Positions 8,510 through 17,908 of a stretch of DNA of 64,000 bases are shown here, piece by piece (position 1 is the first letter of the stretch; every line of letters begins with the position of its first letter). The position numbers were made by a program, and so were the translations under genes. The notes below the pieces were generated by a model, which saw only the letters and a list, made by a program, of their open reading frames with translations, did no database searches and was not told where the DNA came from. The DNA comes from Chitinophaga sp. 180180018-3 (GTDB lineage Bacteria; Bacteroidota; Bacteroidia; Chitinophagales; Chitinophagaceae): contig NZ_CP140772.1 of NCBI RefSeq assembly GCF_037893185.1, positions 6,262,001 through 6,326,000 of the forward strand, written 5' to 3'.

Positions 8510-9538
8510 TTATTTACTGATTACTATCTGGTTGTTCTGCATTTTATAATTAAATGGATAAGACAATTGCAACGCGTCCAGTGCCTTTAATATAGTTTCA
8601 CTTTCAAAGGTGCCTGAATACCGGTATTGTTTCACGGTATCATCGGCAAAAACCACCTTAATGCCGTACCATTTTTCCAGTTTCCCGGCGATGGTTTCCA
8701 GTGGCTCATTCTCGATCTCGAGCCGGCTTCTCACCCAGGCGATCTCTTTTGCTTTATGATCTACCGGATCAGCATCCAGTGGCATTACGGCAAAAGGCGC
8801 AGCAGCGTGTGTGGTCAGCTTTTGATTGGGCTGTAATATTACCCGCTGACCGGGCTGACCGGTCAACGTTATTTCTACTTTTCCTTTAAATAAAGCAGCC
8901 GTTGTTTCCTGGTTTCCGCCGTAGGCGCTTACATTGAAAACAGTGCCCAGTACCTTGATATCAAAAGCAGGTGTATGTACAATAAATGGATGCCTGGCGT
9001 GCTGGCTTACATCAAAAAAAGCTTCTCCCGAAAGACTTAATGTACGATTGGTATTGTTAAAGCCCGGCTCCAGCTGCACAGTACTGTTTTCGCGTAAGAC
9101 GATCGAAGATCCATCCGGCAGCACCACCGTTTTTCTCGGACCGTTGCCGGCATTGATCACCACCAGGGCATCTTTAGCCGGTTGTTGCCTGCTGAACAGC
9201 CATACACTTCCTGCCAGCAACAGTCCTCCACCCAGTACAGCCGCGTATTTCAGGGGCTTCCACCTGCTGCGGGATGTTGTGGTGGTCACCGCTTCCTGTA
9301 GAAAATTGTAGCGCTCAATACCATCTTCCAGGTGCTTTAATTGCGAAACCCTTCCCCCCTGTCTGGCCGATAACATGGCAATCAATCCCCTGGCCTCCAA
9401 TGCAGCCGCCTTTTTCTCCGGATGTTCATTCAGCCACTTTTTCCAGAAGGCAATATCATCTTCACTGTCGTCCAGACAGTATCGCTGAAATGATTCATCA
9501 CAAACAAAATCAGGCACATCATAATCCTGGAAATTCAT
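8510..9538 (-). CDS. FecR-family anti-sigma factor
   Basis: A 342-residue single-pass membrane protein: a cytoplasmic N-terminal domain (1-95), one transmembrane segment (about 97-116), a FecR domain starting near residue 126 with VVLPDGSSIVL and the conserved GEAFFDV and VLGTVFNV motifs, and a C-terminal DUF4974 domain that ends in NNQIVISK. In this family the N-terminus holds the ECF sigma factor, and the periplasmic part receives a signal from the STN domain of the SusC partner. It sits between the sigma gene and susC on the same strand, which assigns it to the peptide-uptake locus. ATG at 9538. Confidence 0.95.
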   Translation of the reverse strand: MNFQDYDVPDFVCDESFQRYCLDDSEDDIAFWKKWLNEHPEKKAAALEARGLIAMLSARQGGRVSQLKHLEDGIERYNFLQEAVTTTTSRSRWKPLKYAAVLGGGLLLAGSVWLFSRQQPAKDALVVINAGNGPRKTVVLPDGSSIVLRENSTVQLEPGFNNTNRTLSLSGEAFFDVSQHARHPFIVHTPAFDIKVLGTVFNVSAYGGNQETTAALFKGKVEITLTGQPGQRVILQPNQKLTTHAAAPFAVMPLDADPVDHKAKEIAWVRSRLEIENEPLETIAGKLEKWYGIKVVFADDTVKQYRYSGTFESETILKALDALQLSYPFNYKMQNNQIVISK

Positions 9539-9651
9539 AACAGTAGATCCTTTACATATACAGACGGCAATTCCCCGAATTTTTCCTAAGGTTTTTTTGA
9601 TTTTTTTTTCGGGAGATGAGAAACGAACACGTTTTCTTTGCAGATACCGGC

Positions 9652-10197
9652 TTAGCGAAGCATTTTCCGTAATGCTTTAATGGCATCGTAGATAGTATTG
9701 TAGGCCGTTTTAACGGTTTGTGAAGTCTGGGCGGCGATCTGTTCATAGCTTAGCCCCTCGAAGAATTTCAACTGTACAAGCTCCATTTGTCGCGGTGTCA
9801 GTGCTCTGATGGCCAGCTGTAAACGTCGTTTAACTTCTTCATCGTGCTGCACCTGGATAATTATTTCTTCATACGACAATTCATTCTCCTCCGTCAGTGT
9901 ATTGATGGCATCGTGTATTTTCGACTGATAAGCCAGTTGATCCAGGAGTTGTCGTTTCAGGGCGGTAAACAGGTAAGCGGGTACATTGGTCACGGGAGGA
10001 AGCTGATGATGCCTGGCCCACAACTGCAGGAACAGTTGTGTGATGCAGTCTTTCACCAACTCATCGTTGCCGCAGATCTTTAGCCCAAATCGCAGCAAAT
10101 GCGGATAGGTATTATTGTACAAGGCAAACAACGCCTGTTTGTCGCCATTTCTCAGGCGGTCCCAGTATATGTGGTTGTCTTCTTCATAAGACATCAT
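9652..10197 (-). CDS. ECF RNA polymerase sigma factor of the FecR/SusC type
   Basis: A 181-residue sigma-70 family protein. Region 2 spans about residues 15-85 (ALFALYNNTYPHLLRFG, then an FLQLWARH helix), and region 4 about 120-178 (LTPRQMELVQLKFFEGLSYEQIA, then a recognition helix with TVKTAYNTIYDAI). This domain pair with no extra C-terminus is typical of ECF factors working with FecR anti-sigma proteins. It precedes fecR by 113 bases and probably drives the susCD-peptidase operon. Two ATGs lie in tandem at 10197 and 10194; the first is used. Confidence 0.95.
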   Translation of the reverse strand: MMSYEEDNHIYWDRLRNGDKQALFALYNNTYPHLLRFGLKICGNDELVKDCITQLFLQLWARHHQLPPVTNVPAYLFTALKRQLLDQLAYQSKIHDAINTLTEENELSYEEIIIQVQHDEEVKRRLQLAIRALTPRQMELVQLKFFEGLSYEQIAAQTSQTVKTAYNTIYDAIKALRKMLR

Positions 10198-10254
10198 ACG
10201 ATTCGCTTTACCTGTACGCGGGGTAAGATACAGCGAAAAAATTTATCGGGGTAG

Positions 10255-11787
10255 TCAAATACCCAGCATCATATGTTCATCATCTTTCTCTCCGGGAATA
10301 TCGGCTGGAGCATCAGTTACTTCCGTCAGCAGCAGCGTATAGCCTGTCAGCAGCACTATCAGCAATACCTGGTAACGCAATACAATAGGGGCCGCCAACA
10401 CACTGAACGCAAAATTGGCGAGTATAAACGTCCAGCAGAATAACAATGATATATTGAAGATGCGGTTGGATTTGCGGATCCCTTTCTTTACCAGATAGCG
10501 AATGGTTTCTTCCAGGAATACCAGGTGGCAAACCACCAATAGCGAAGGAAACAACGACATCAGGAAAGCCTGCAGATCATCATATTTGCTTCTGGGCATC
10601 TCTCTGTCACCGTTCTTGAAAAGTACATCAGCCGTGCCTTTCACCCCCCTTATCACCGGACGGTTATAACTACCCAGTACTTCCAGTGGTGGCAGTAAAT
10701 ACAGCTTTGCATTATCGAGCAGGTAATACCTGGCATACTGCAAAGGATACCTCCGTATCATATCTGCTCCGTAATCCGCAAATTGTACCGACAGGCTGGC
10801 CCAGGCGGTGTAGGTATCTTTTGTTGTATCGGCCTGCATAAAGCGCTGCAGTGCCCGTTTTTGCGGCCCCGCAGCCTCCCACATATAAAAAGAGCCATCT
10901 ACCGGGGTTACATTCTTTCTCATTTTGTGCAAAGCCCTGGTAAACTTGTATACATCTTTCTGCAGCAGTGCAAATTCAGGGCGGGATGTGGTGGAGTCCA
11001 TTGTCAGATGTGGCAGCATATACATCGCGTTATTCATCATCTGCCATCCGCTGAAAACAGAAAAGGTACGTACCCCGGAATGCTCCCATGATTTCTGTCG
11101 CATGAACTGTACAAACACAGCAATCAACATCAATGGAAAAATAACCGCCAGCAGTTTTTGCCAGGGTTTGTACCTGCTCAGCAGAATGGGTACCAGCGCC
11201 ACAAACGGGTAAAACATGGCATTATACCTCACAGTAAAGGCCGCAGCTAATAACAGTCCATGCACGATCAACATCCAAGTGGCCGGCCGGTACAACATCC
11301 AAAGCACCAAAGTTATCCAGAGCAGGCCCAGCGTGAGAAACAGCGCATCTGATATCAGGTAATTACCCAGGAATATAAATAGTGGATTAACCAGCAGGAA
11401 AACATAAAACCCATAACGGAAAAAGTTACGGACCTGGAAAATATACACCACACTGAAATAGAAAAACAGGGAACTCAGCTCCAGCATCGCAAACTGGATC
11501 ACCGACAGCATTATTTCAGAACGCGATACCTGGTGAAACAGCCACAGGAACCTGGAATACCCGATGGGCCATATGTTGTAATCCAGTCGTAACAATGCCG
11601 CCTGCATATAAGGAAAGGTATCGGAAGTAAAATCCATATATGGAAAGAAATGTCTGAACAACAGTATCTTCACCAATGCCATTGCTATGGCGCCTGTTAA
11701 TAACCACCGGTTAATGTGGTCCCTGAAAATAAATGCGCCAAAACTGGCAGCAGGCATTGAAATGGATTCTGAGGGTAATAATAGCAT
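10255..11787 (-). CDS. Polytopic membrane protein, GT-C glycosyltransferase-like
   Basis: About 510 residues with roughly 11-13 predicted membrane segments, then a soluble region near residues 260-385 and two or three further segments before a short charged tail. After the first membrane segment an aspartate-containing loop (FPYMDFTSD) precedes aromatic residues, which fits the catalytic-aspartate loop of GT-C fold enzymes that use lipid-linked sugars; I cannot name a family. The open frame extends to a GTG at 11832, but the ATG at 11787 is preferred. It is separated from the sigma gene by 57 bases on the same strand and may be independent of that locus. Confidence 0.65.
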   Translation of the reverse strand: MLLLPSESISMPAASFGAFIFRDHINRWLLTGAIAMALVKILLFRHFFPYMDFTSDTFPYMQAALLRLDYNIWPIGYSRFLWLFHQVSRSEIMLSVIQFAMLELSSLFFYFSVVYIFQVRNFFRYGFYVFLLVNPLFIFLGNYLISDALFLTLGLLWITLVLWMLYRPATWMLIVHGLLLAAAFTVRYNAMFYPFVALVPILLSRYKPWQKLLAVIFPLMLIAVFVQFMRQKSWEHSGVRTFSVFSGWQMMNNAMYMLPHLTMDSTTSRPEFALLQKDVYKFTRALHKMRKNVTPVDGSFYMWEAAGPQKRALQRFMQADTTKDTYTAWASLSVQFADYGADMIRRYPLQYARYYLLDNAKLYLLPPLEVLGSYNRPVIRGVKGTADVLFKNGDREMPRSKYDDLQAFLMSLFPSLLVVCHLVFLEETIRYLVKKGIRKSNRIFNISLLFCWTFILANFAFSVLAAPIVLRYQVLLIVLLTGYTLLLTEVTDAPADIPGEKDDEHMMLGI

Positions 11788-11881
11788 AGTTATCTGAGGG
11801 GTTAGGTATGCCGGTAAGTTAAAGGTCAACACTGTAACCTCAGTTCAGTAGCCTGGTTCAGGATAATTTTGCAGAAAAAAT

Positions 11882-11911
11882 TTGGTAATTAGTGAAAAAG
11901 TTATAATTTCG
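11882..11911 (+). promoter_or_regulatory. Promoter of tRNA-Gln(CTG), copy 1
   Basis: TTG (11882-11884), a 19-base spacer and TAATTTCG (11904-11911) fit the Bacteroidota form TTG-N19-TAnnTTTG with one mismatch. The box ends 17 bases before the tRNA 5' end. Confidence 0.65.
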
Positions 11912-11928
11912 CGGTCCTGATTCGATGA

Positions 11929-11999
11929 TGCCTGATAGTATAACGGTAGTACGACAGACTCTGACTCTGTTTGTCTTGGTTCGAATCCAGGTCAGGCAA
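11929..11999 (+). tRNA. tRNA-Gln (anticodon CTG), copy 1
   Basis: A 71-nt cloverleaf: acceptor TGCCTGA pairs with TCAGGCA. The anticodon stem ACAGA/TCTGT encloses the loop CTCTGAC with anticodon CTG. The T arm carries GGTTCGAATCC. The discriminator is A, and CCA is not encoded. A hairpin terminator follows. A near-identical copy lies inverted at 19699-19769. Confidence 0.96.
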
Positions 12000-12000
12000 C

Positions 12001-12041
12001 AAAAGCTGAAATTCTTCTTAGAAAAGGGTTTCAGCTTTTTT
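12001..12041 (+). terminator. Terminator after tRNA-Gln copy 1
   Basis: AAAAGCTGAAA (12001-12011) pairs with TTTCAGCTTTT (from 12029) and runs into TTTTTT, a standard intrinsic terminator directly after the tRNA. Confidence 0.85.
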
Positions 12042-12143
12042 ATTGCCCCGATTTTTCCTTAAAAAAATTCCAAAAAAAAATCAGCATCTGATATTTTACC
12101 TGGCAAAATGAATAGCGAACGTCAAAAGGCAAGCTGATTTCTA

Positions 12144-12151
12144 TATATTTG
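12144..12151 (+). promoter_or_regulatory. Promoter -7 box for the AraC-type gene
   Basis: TATATTTG matches TAnnTTTG exactly and lies 79 bases before the start codon at 12230. No TTG is seen at the expected -33 position, so support is moderate. Confidence 0.4.
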
Positions 12152-12229
12152 AACTTATGTCCATCATCCAATATGAAACCGGTAGCAGCAAACCGGATAT
12201 GTCCCACAAATTCAGACAGAACAACAAAA

Positions 12230-13000
12230 ATGACTATTAAGGAATACATACCAAATGAATTATTGCGGCCATTCATAAAGGGATATAAAATTATTGAAAG
12301 CCAGGGCGAACTAACTAACAGGGTTGTGCCAGATACATCATTTGCTATTGCTTTCCGCTTAAAGGGCCAAATTGCCTATATCAGCAACGATCTCAAAACT
12401 GTGTTGCCGATGACTATACTTTCAGGTTTACGAAAATCTGTCAGGCTCATCAACTACAGCCCTGAAACTTCCGCTCTGATTGTTCTTTTTACAGCAACGG
12501 GTATATCTGCCTTTTTCAAACAACCACTTTATACTCTATTCGAAGAAAGTGTTTCACTAGATAATTTTTTCCGGCAGTCAGAAATGGCAGCATTAGAAGA
12601 CCAGCTATCTGAAGCTGATGACAGCAAATCAAGAATTGCCATTGTTGAACAGTTCTTTTATTCAAAACTAATTAATACCCACCCCGATGCACTCGTTGCA
12701 GAAGCCATCAACAAAATTCATTTAAGCAATGGGCTAATCAGAATGAAAGCATTGGCGGGCAGCTTGTTCATCAGCCAGGATGCTTTTGAAAAACGATTCA
12801 GGAAGGTAACGGGCACTAGCCCAAAACAGTTTTCTTCTATCATAAAAATGAAAACCATCATTCAAAAGGGAACAGCAGCATCTTTTCTTGACATCTCGCA
12901 TAACTACGGCTTCTATGATCAGGCACATTTCAACAAAGATTTTAAGATTTTTACTGGTCTGACACCTACCTCTTTTTTCAAATCCGGTTCATATTGGTAA
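12230..13000 (+). CDS. AraC-family transcriptional regulator
   Basis: A 256-residue protein with a C-terminal AraC-type double helix-turn-helix (about residues 155-250): LAGSLFISQDAFEKRFRKVTGTSPKQF, then the second unit with DISHNYGFYDQAHFNKDFKIFTGLTPTSF, close to the family consensus. The N-terminal 140 residues look like the cupin-like sensory domain common in Bacteroidota AraC proteins (DUF6597-like). The ATG at 12230 (MTIKEYIPNEL) is chosen over an upstream ATG at 12149 because the family-like sequence begins there and the -7 box lies just before the longer start. It is followed by a YCII protein gene 64 bases downstream, a likely target. Confidence 0.9.
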   Translation: MTIKEYIPNELLRPFIKGYKIIESQGELTNRVVPDTSFAIAFRLKGQIAYISNDLKTVLPMTILSGLRKSVRLINYSPETSALIVLFTATGISAFFKQPLYTLFEESVSLDNFFRQSEMAALEDQLSEADDSKSRIAIVEQFFYSKLINTHPDALVAEAINKIHLSNGLIRMKALAGSLFISQDAFEKRFRKVTGTSPKQFSSIIKMKTIIQKGTAASFLDISHNYGFYDQAHFNKDFKIFTGLTPTSFFKSGSYW

Positions 13001-13039
13001 ATCAATGATTTTTTACAATGATTGAAAGTTAGGCGGAGA

Positions 13040-13047
13040 TACCTTTG
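13040..13047 (+). promoter_or_regulatory. Promoter -7 box for the YCII gene
   Basis: TACCTTTG, an exact TAnnTTTG box, lies 18 bases before the ATG at 13065; a -33 TTG at the proper distance is not clear. Confidence 0.4.
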
Positions 13048-13064
13048 TGTACAAATGATATCAA

Positions 13065-13505
13065 ATGAAATCAGGACTACTGGCAATCGGCATTTCCCTA
13101 ATGCTTACAGGTGGCCAAACATTTGCACAAACAGGAATTGACACAACACAATCAAAAAGTAAAAAAATGAAACAGTTTAGTCTACTGGTCAGGGTTCCGA
13201 TATCCTATGGGCCAGAACAGGTAAAAGCAGCAGGTATTCAATGGAACCAATTGCTGGAGAAATGGAAAGCAGAAGGTGTATACGTTCTGAGTTTTCCCTT
13301 TCCCGGGGAAAGCTATACAGTATCAGGCCCGGAAAAAGCTATAAAAAAAGAGACAGTTCTTTCAGGCAATCTTAAAGTCGTAAGCAATGTTGTTCTCCTG
13401 GCGGAAAACATAGAGCAGGCTGTAGAATTATCAAAGTCTATTCCGGTACTTCCGTATGGCGGGCAAGTGGAAATACGGGAAACTCACTTAACCCTGCCTA
13501 AATGA
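13065..13505 (+). CDS. Secreted YCII-related domain protein
   Basis: A 146-residue protein with a Sec signal peptide (residues 1-22, ending TFAQ). The rest fits a YCII-related ferredoxin-like domain: KQFSLLVRVPISYGPEQ, then LLEKWKAEGVYV, and a strand/helix unit with AENIEQAVELSKSIPVL and a C-terminal GGQVEIRE. YCII proteins are small dimers, often fused or linked to sigma factors or regulators, and mostly of unknown chemistry. Export is unusual but does occur in Bacteroidota. It lies just after the AraC-type gene on the same strand and is probably controlled by it. Confidence 0.8.
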   Translation: MKSGLLAIGISLMLTGGQTFAQTGIDTTQSKSKKMKQFSLLVRVPISYGPEQVKAAGIQWNQLLEKWKAEGVYVLSFPFPGESYTVSGPEKAIKKETVLSGNLKVVSNVVLLAENIEQAVELSKSIPVLPYGGQVEIRETHLTLPK

Positions 13506-13567
13506 TGAAGGGCTTCATCCTGCATATTTTTCACTATTTTCCGTTCTCAGAACAATGACCCTGCAAC

Positions 13568-14974
13568 ATGATAAAACAACTCATTCTTTTATGCTGTATC
13601 GCTTTCGTTTTCCTTTCCGCGCAGCAGGCCCCTCCCCGTACCACTACCATCACTTTCAAACTGGAAAAAGGCAGTGCACTTTACATCTCATATCCGCTAA
13701 GCCTCGTACAGTATAAAGAGCTCCTGCTCGAGGCAGTTCCCGGAGATACAGTAATTACCATTACCGTAAACAGTGCCATTCCGTTCAATATCATCAATAT
13801 CAATAAAACTCATAGCCCATATCTTTTCTTCCCGGGATATCATTACACTGCCAGCATACAAAAAAATGAAAGCAACCTGGTGTTTCAATGCACCGACGAG
13901 GAAAAAGCATTTGAATGTAATGCGCTGAATAATGTAGAAAAGAATACCAGCAGCTTCAGTACAATGTTGGATAAAACGCTTACAGCCTATACCCAAACAG
14001 GACAATATAGCCATGAACTGGACACCTATCTCATCAACCAGAGAAATCAACGACTGGAAAAACTGGCAAGTCTCCGGCAAGTACAGCATTTATCTGATGA
14101 AGGATACAGATTGCTGACTGCTTATATTCAATATGAGTTCATTTCGCGGCGACTGATACCCATGTACTATCCTGGTTTTGACCCTTCTGCGCTGCCCACC
14201 TGGTATATCGATTCAATATACCAATACAAGCAATCGTTCAATGATCCTTCCCTGCTGGCGCTATCATCCTTCCAGCGTGCACTGGTCTACAATAGCCAGT
14301 TTACCGGGTATGATGATACACAAAAGAAAAGTACGCTACCCAAACAATTTTCTGCTGCCCGCCGATATACCAGTTCACAGCAAATAGCCGATTTTGTATT
14401 GTATCAAACCATGAATAGTTACCGGAACAAGGCAGATAAACGGTACCCGCTATACATAGATTCGTTCCTGCAGCAGTGCCCTGATACGCTCTACCGGCAC
14501 ATCATAACAGCGAACTACAAATTTCTGGCAAGCGAAAAAACCGCGTCCACTTCACAGCAATTATTCACCACCCAACAGAAAATTATCGGCCTGGATTCCG
14601 TCATCAAAGGTCAGCAAAAAATTGTCTACATCGACTGCTGGGCCAGCTGGTGCGCTCCATGCAAAAGAGAACTGGCTTATTCGGCTGCATTACAGCAGGA
14701 ATTCAAAGGAACGGGCGTAGCATTCCTATTTCTCTCACTGGATAGCGACGCTGTAGCATGGTCCCGGGCAATGAGCGATTACTCATTCATGACTGCGCTC
14801 AACAGCTTCCTGATAACTAATAATTATCAATCACCATTCGCCCGGAAATACCGCATACAGGGCATACCCCGCTATCTCATCTTTGGTAGCGACGGCCGGC
14901 TGATAGATGAAAATGCACCGCGCCCCAGTGATCCGAAACTAAAGGAACTGTTGAGAAAACTGGCGAAATCCTGA
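13568..14974 (+). CDS. TlpA-like thioredoxin-family lipoprotein or periplasmic protein
   Basis: A 468-residue protein with a signal peptide (residues 1-20, FVFLSAQQ), an N-terminal DUF4369-like beta region, a long helical middle and a C-terminal thioredoxin-fold domain (about 340-468). The redox motif is WASWCAPCKRE (CxxC = CAPC), with a cis-proline region QGIPRYLIF. TlpA/ResA-like proteins reduce disulfides in the periplasm, and Bacteroidota encode many copies with such N-terminal extensions, often tied to nutrient uptake. The gene stands 62 bases after the YCII gene and may be read through or independent. Confidence 0.9.
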   Translation: MIKQLILLCCIAFVFLSAQQAPPRTTTITFKLEKGSALYISYPLSLVQYKELLLEAVPGDTVITITVNSAIPFNIININKTHSPYLFFPGYHYTASIQKNESNLVFQCTDEEKAFECNALNNVEKNTSSFSTMLDKTLTAYTQTGQYSHELDTYLINQRNQRLEKLASLRQVQHLSDEGYRLLTAYIQYEFISRRLIPMYYPGFDPSALPTWYIDSIYQYKQSFNDPSLLALSSFQRALVYNSQFTGYDDTQKKSTLPKQFSAARRYTSSQQIADFVLYQTMNSYRNKADKRYPLYIDSFLQQCPDTLYRHIITANYKFLASEKTASTSQQLFTTQQKIIGLDSVIKGQQKIVYIDCWASWCAPCKRELAYSAALQQEFKGTGVAFLFLSLDSDAVAWSRAMSDYSFMTALNSFLITNNYQSPFARKYRIQGIPRYLIFGSDGRLIDENAPRPSDPKLKELLRKLAKS

Positions 14975-15023
14975 TTATTACTCTAACAGGTCAGCATTAC
15001 CTATTTTTCCGTAACTTTCCTCC

Positions 15024-15869
15024 ATGCGCGCTACTATCTTCTCTCTGTTCGCATCTCTTATGGTGCTGCCGGTCCTTGCTCAAATCAAGCCCGAGGTATT
15101 GGGTCATGTAAATACCGATAAAATCACCGAAGCCTCAGGAATCGCTGCCAGCGTACCGTTGAAAGGTTGCTACTGGACGCATAACGACAGTGGTAATAAA
15201 CCGGAGGTATTCCTGCTCAACAGCAAAGCAGCGCTGATCAGCACAGTGAAGCTCAAGGATGTCAGCAACCGCGACTGGGAAGATATTGCTGAAGGAATAG
15301 GACCGGAAAAAGGGAAACATTATGTATATGTAGCCGACATCGGCGACAATGCCGGGATCAGGAAGCATATACGCATTTATCGTTTTGAGGAACCTGGCGC
15401 ACTCCCTCCGGAGCAGTGGACAGTAACCCCGGATGTGCTCACATTAAAATATCCCAATGGCCCCCGCGATGCGGAAACCATTTTAATAGACCCCATCAGC
15501 AAACAGATATACATCGTCAGCAAAAGAGAAAAAGCTGTCAGCCTCTATAAAGCCGGTAAACTCTTCTTCCGCAACGGCGATAAGGTTACACTGGAAAAAC
15601 TGATTAAACTCCCGTACTATTGGGTTACATCCGGGAATATCTCCAAAGACGGGCACCATATCGTCATCAAAACCATCAACAACATCTATTACTGGCATCG
15701 CAACACCGGTGAAAGTGTGGAGGATGCCATGTCGAAACCCGCCACAGAATTGCCATACGAACCTGAGCCACAGGGAGAAGGCATTACAATTACACCTGAT
15801 AACGACGGATACGTGACCATCAGCGAAGGAGAAAAAGTACCGCTTAATTACTATCACCACAAATTCTGA
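15024..15869 (+). CDS. Secreted conserved hypothetical protein, propeller-like
   Basis: 281 residues with a signal peptide (residues 1-19, PVLAQ). Repeated short strand units are visible: YWTHNDSGNKPEVFLLN, YVYVADIGDNAGIRKHIRIYRF, then YIVSKREKAVSLYK. The HNDSGN and DIGDNAG blocks are typical of a widespread secreted beta-propeller-like family without an assigned enzyme function. No lipobox or membrane anchor is seen. It could bind or hydrolyse a ligand, but I see no catalytic set. A TAACTTTC box just before the ATG (15011-15018) may be its -7 element. Confidence 0.65.
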   Translation: MRATIFSLFASLMVLPVLAQIKPEVLGHVNTDKITEASGIAASVPLKGCYWTHNDSGNKPEVFLLNSKAALISTVKLKDVSNRDWEDIAEGIGPEKGKHYVYVADIGDNAGIRKHIRIYRFEEPGALPPEQWTVTPDVLTLKYPNGPRDAETILIDPISKQIYIVSKREKAVSLYKAGKLFFRNGDKVTLEKLIKLPYYWVTSGNISKDGHHIVIKTINNIYYWHRNTGESVEDAMSKPATELPYEPEPQGEGITITPDNDGYVTISEGEKVPLNYYHHKF

Positions 15870-16169
15870 TCAACATCAGCAGAACTCCCCATCAGCCCTG
15901 GTATGCACCTGCTGTGCCATTTCAGTAACATCAGCTATACTTGTATAGTGCAGGCAGCTCTCATCATCTGCTGCTAACCCATATTGATATATACCCTCAA
16001 AACAGGTAACTCCATTGGTGGAATTGCCTGGTGTAAAACCATTTTGCTATGCCAACAAACAGGTACTATCCTTTTCACGTTCGCGGATGGCCGCCCCATT
16101 GCCCTGATCGGGGCCTATAATACTGCAGTTGCTACCTCAGAACCATTTATTCAATAACCTCATTCGCTC
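15870..16169. other. 300-bp gene-free stretch
   Basis: Lies between two plus-strand genes. I see no convincing open frame, tRNA or strong hairpin in it. It likely holds the promoter of the oxidoreductase gene, but no exact TAnnTTTG box was found. Confidence 0.4.
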
Positions 16170-17771
16170 ATGCAAAAGAAAGCTATCATTATCGGCGCCG
16201 GCCCGGCAGGCCTCACCGCTGCCTATGAACTCTTACAGCGCACCAACATTGTTCCGGTTGTATTAGAGAAAAGTAACGACATAGGCGGCATCTCCAAAAC
16301 AGTTAATTATAAAGGTAACCGGATCGATATCGGCGGGCATCGGTTCTTCTCCAAATCCGACCGCGTAATGGATTGGTGGATGAACATGATGCCGCTGGAT
16401 AAAGAGGCCGCCGAAGTTTTTTCCATCAGTTACCAGCAAAAGACCCGGGAAGTAAAAGCCACCCGCCAATCTAATCATACCGATACACTGGTAGCTCCGG
16501 ATCCCGATCTCATCATGCTAGTCAGGAAACGCCTGTCGAGGATATACTTCCTCCACAAGTTTTTCACATACCCTATCCAGTTGTCTGTTGACACCTTACG
16601 CAAACTTGGCCTGACCACTACTATCAGCATCATGATATCCTACCTCTGGGCCCAACTCTTCCCCCGAAAAGAAGAAAAAACGCTGGAGGATTTCATGGTC
16701 AACCGGTTTGGAACAACGCTGTATCACTTGTTTTTCAAAGACTATACAGAAAAAGTATGGGGCGTATCCTGCAAAAACATTTCCGCCGAATGGGGCGCCC
16801 AACGTATCAAAGGTATCTCCATCGGCAAAGCCATCGCTCATGCGGTAAAATCGGCTGTTGACGCAGGGAAACCGAAAGATCTCAAACAAAAGAACGTAGA
16901 AACCAGCCTGATTGAACAGTTCCTTTACCCTAAACACGGCCCGGGCCAGCTATGGGAAGAAGTTGCCCACCAGGTAATGAATAAAGGCGGATCAGTACTG
17001 ATGCAACACGATGTAATAAAGATCCACACTTCCGGTAATCAGATAACCGCCGTTGAAGCACTCGACCGCAGCACCGGAGAAACCGTAATGCTGGAAGGTG
17101 ATTACTTCTTCTCCACCATGCCCATCAAAGAACTGGTAGCCGACCTGAATGCCAACGTTCCCGCCAATGTACGGGAAATCGCCGCCGGACTACATTACCG
17201 CGATTTCATTACTATCGGAATCCTATTGAAAAATCTCAGCTTCGAAGACAAAAAAACCGACCAGCACAAACCAATCGATCTGAAAGATACCTGGATCTAT
17301 ATACAGGAGAAGGATGTGAAAGTAGGTCGACTCCAACTCTTCAACAACTGGAGTCCCTACATGGTAAAAGATCCCGACACTACCTGGGTAGGAATGGAAT
17401 ACTTCTGTAATAAAGGCGACGATTTCTGGGAGCTCACCGACGATGAAATACGACAAACAGCCATCAGCGAACTATGCAAGATCGGGCTTGCCCAACCCAC
17501 CAATGTATTGGATGCTACCGTACTCCGGATGGAAAAAACGTACCCCGCCTATTGGGGCACCTATGCCCGTTTCGATGAGCTGAAGAATTATATCGATACT
17601 TTCGAAAATCTCTTCCTGGTGGGCAGGAATGGCATGCACAAGTATAACAACTCCGATCACTCCATGCTTACTGCCATGGTAGCAGTGGATAATATCGAAG
17701 CGGGTATTGTTACTAAATCAAATATCTGGTCTATTAATACGGAACAGGAGTATCATGAGGAGAAGAAATAA
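16170..17771 (+). CDS. FAD-dependent oxidoreductase, UDP-galactopyranose mutase / amine-oxidase-like
   Basis: A 533-residue protein with an N-terminal Rossmann FAD site ([15 protein letters not shown], residues 7-21), the acidic end of the second strand ([11 protein letters not shown]) and GGHRFFSK, a block found in UDP-galactopyranose-mutase-like and protoporphyrinogen-oxidase-like flavoproteins. The C-terminal FAD motif [19 protein letters not shown] is clear. Proteins of this kind in cell-envelope contexts are annotated as NAD(P)/FAD-dependent oxidoreductases of unknown substrate. At 533 residues it is longer than true UGM (about 370-390), so I do not assign mutase activity. It converges on the repressor gene through a perfect terminator hairpin. 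Confidence 0.85.
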   Translation: MQKKAIIIGAGPAGLTAAYELLQRTNIVPVVLEKSNDIGGISKTVNYKGNRIDIGGHRFFSKSDRVMDWWMNMMPLDKEAAEVFSISYQQKTREVKATRQSNHTDTLVAPDPDLIMLVRKRLSRIYFLHKFFTYPIQLSVDTLRKLGLTTTISIMISYLWAQLFPRKEEKTLEDFMVNRFGTTLYHLFFKDYTEKVWGVSCKNISAEWGAQRIKGISIGKAIAHAVKSAVDAGKPKDLKQKNVETSLIEQFLYPKHGPGQLWEEVAHQVMNKGGSVLMQHDVIKIHTSGNQITAVEALDRSTGETVMLEGDYFFSTMPIKELVADLNANVPANVREIAAGLHYRDFITIGILLKNLSFEDKKTDQHKPIDLKDTWIYIQEKDVKVGRLQLFNNWSPYMVKDPDTTWVGMEYFCNKGDDFWELTDDEIRQTAISELCKIGLAQPTNVLDATVLRMEKTYPAYWGTYARFDELKNYIDTFENLFLVGRNGMHKYNNSDHSMLTAMVAVDNIEAGIVTKSNIWSINTEQEYHEEKK

Positions 17772-17835
17772 AAATATCCTGTGCATTTAGGCCGCTACTT
17801 TGCTAAATGCTTGTTGATATCCCACCGGAATAAAA

Positions 17836-17864
17836 AATCCGCTGCCCATAATGGGCAGCGGATT
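17836..17864. terminator. Bidirectional terminator between oxidoreductase and repressor genes
   Basis: AATCCGCTGCCCA (17836-17848) pairs over 13 bases with TGGGCAGCGGATT (17852-17864), loop 3 nt, with an A-run on the left. It sits in the gap between the two convergent genes and can serve both. Confidence 0.85.
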
Positions 17865-17908
17865 ACCGGAAATGCCGACAACATTAGAGTTTGATTTAAG
17901 GGTCCGTC

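Noticed and set aside
16170..17771. True UDP-galactopyranose mutase
   Set aside because: The FAD and GGHRFFSK motifs are shared, but the protein is about 150 residues longer than UGM and lies in no galactofuranose context, so only a general flavoprotein call is safe.
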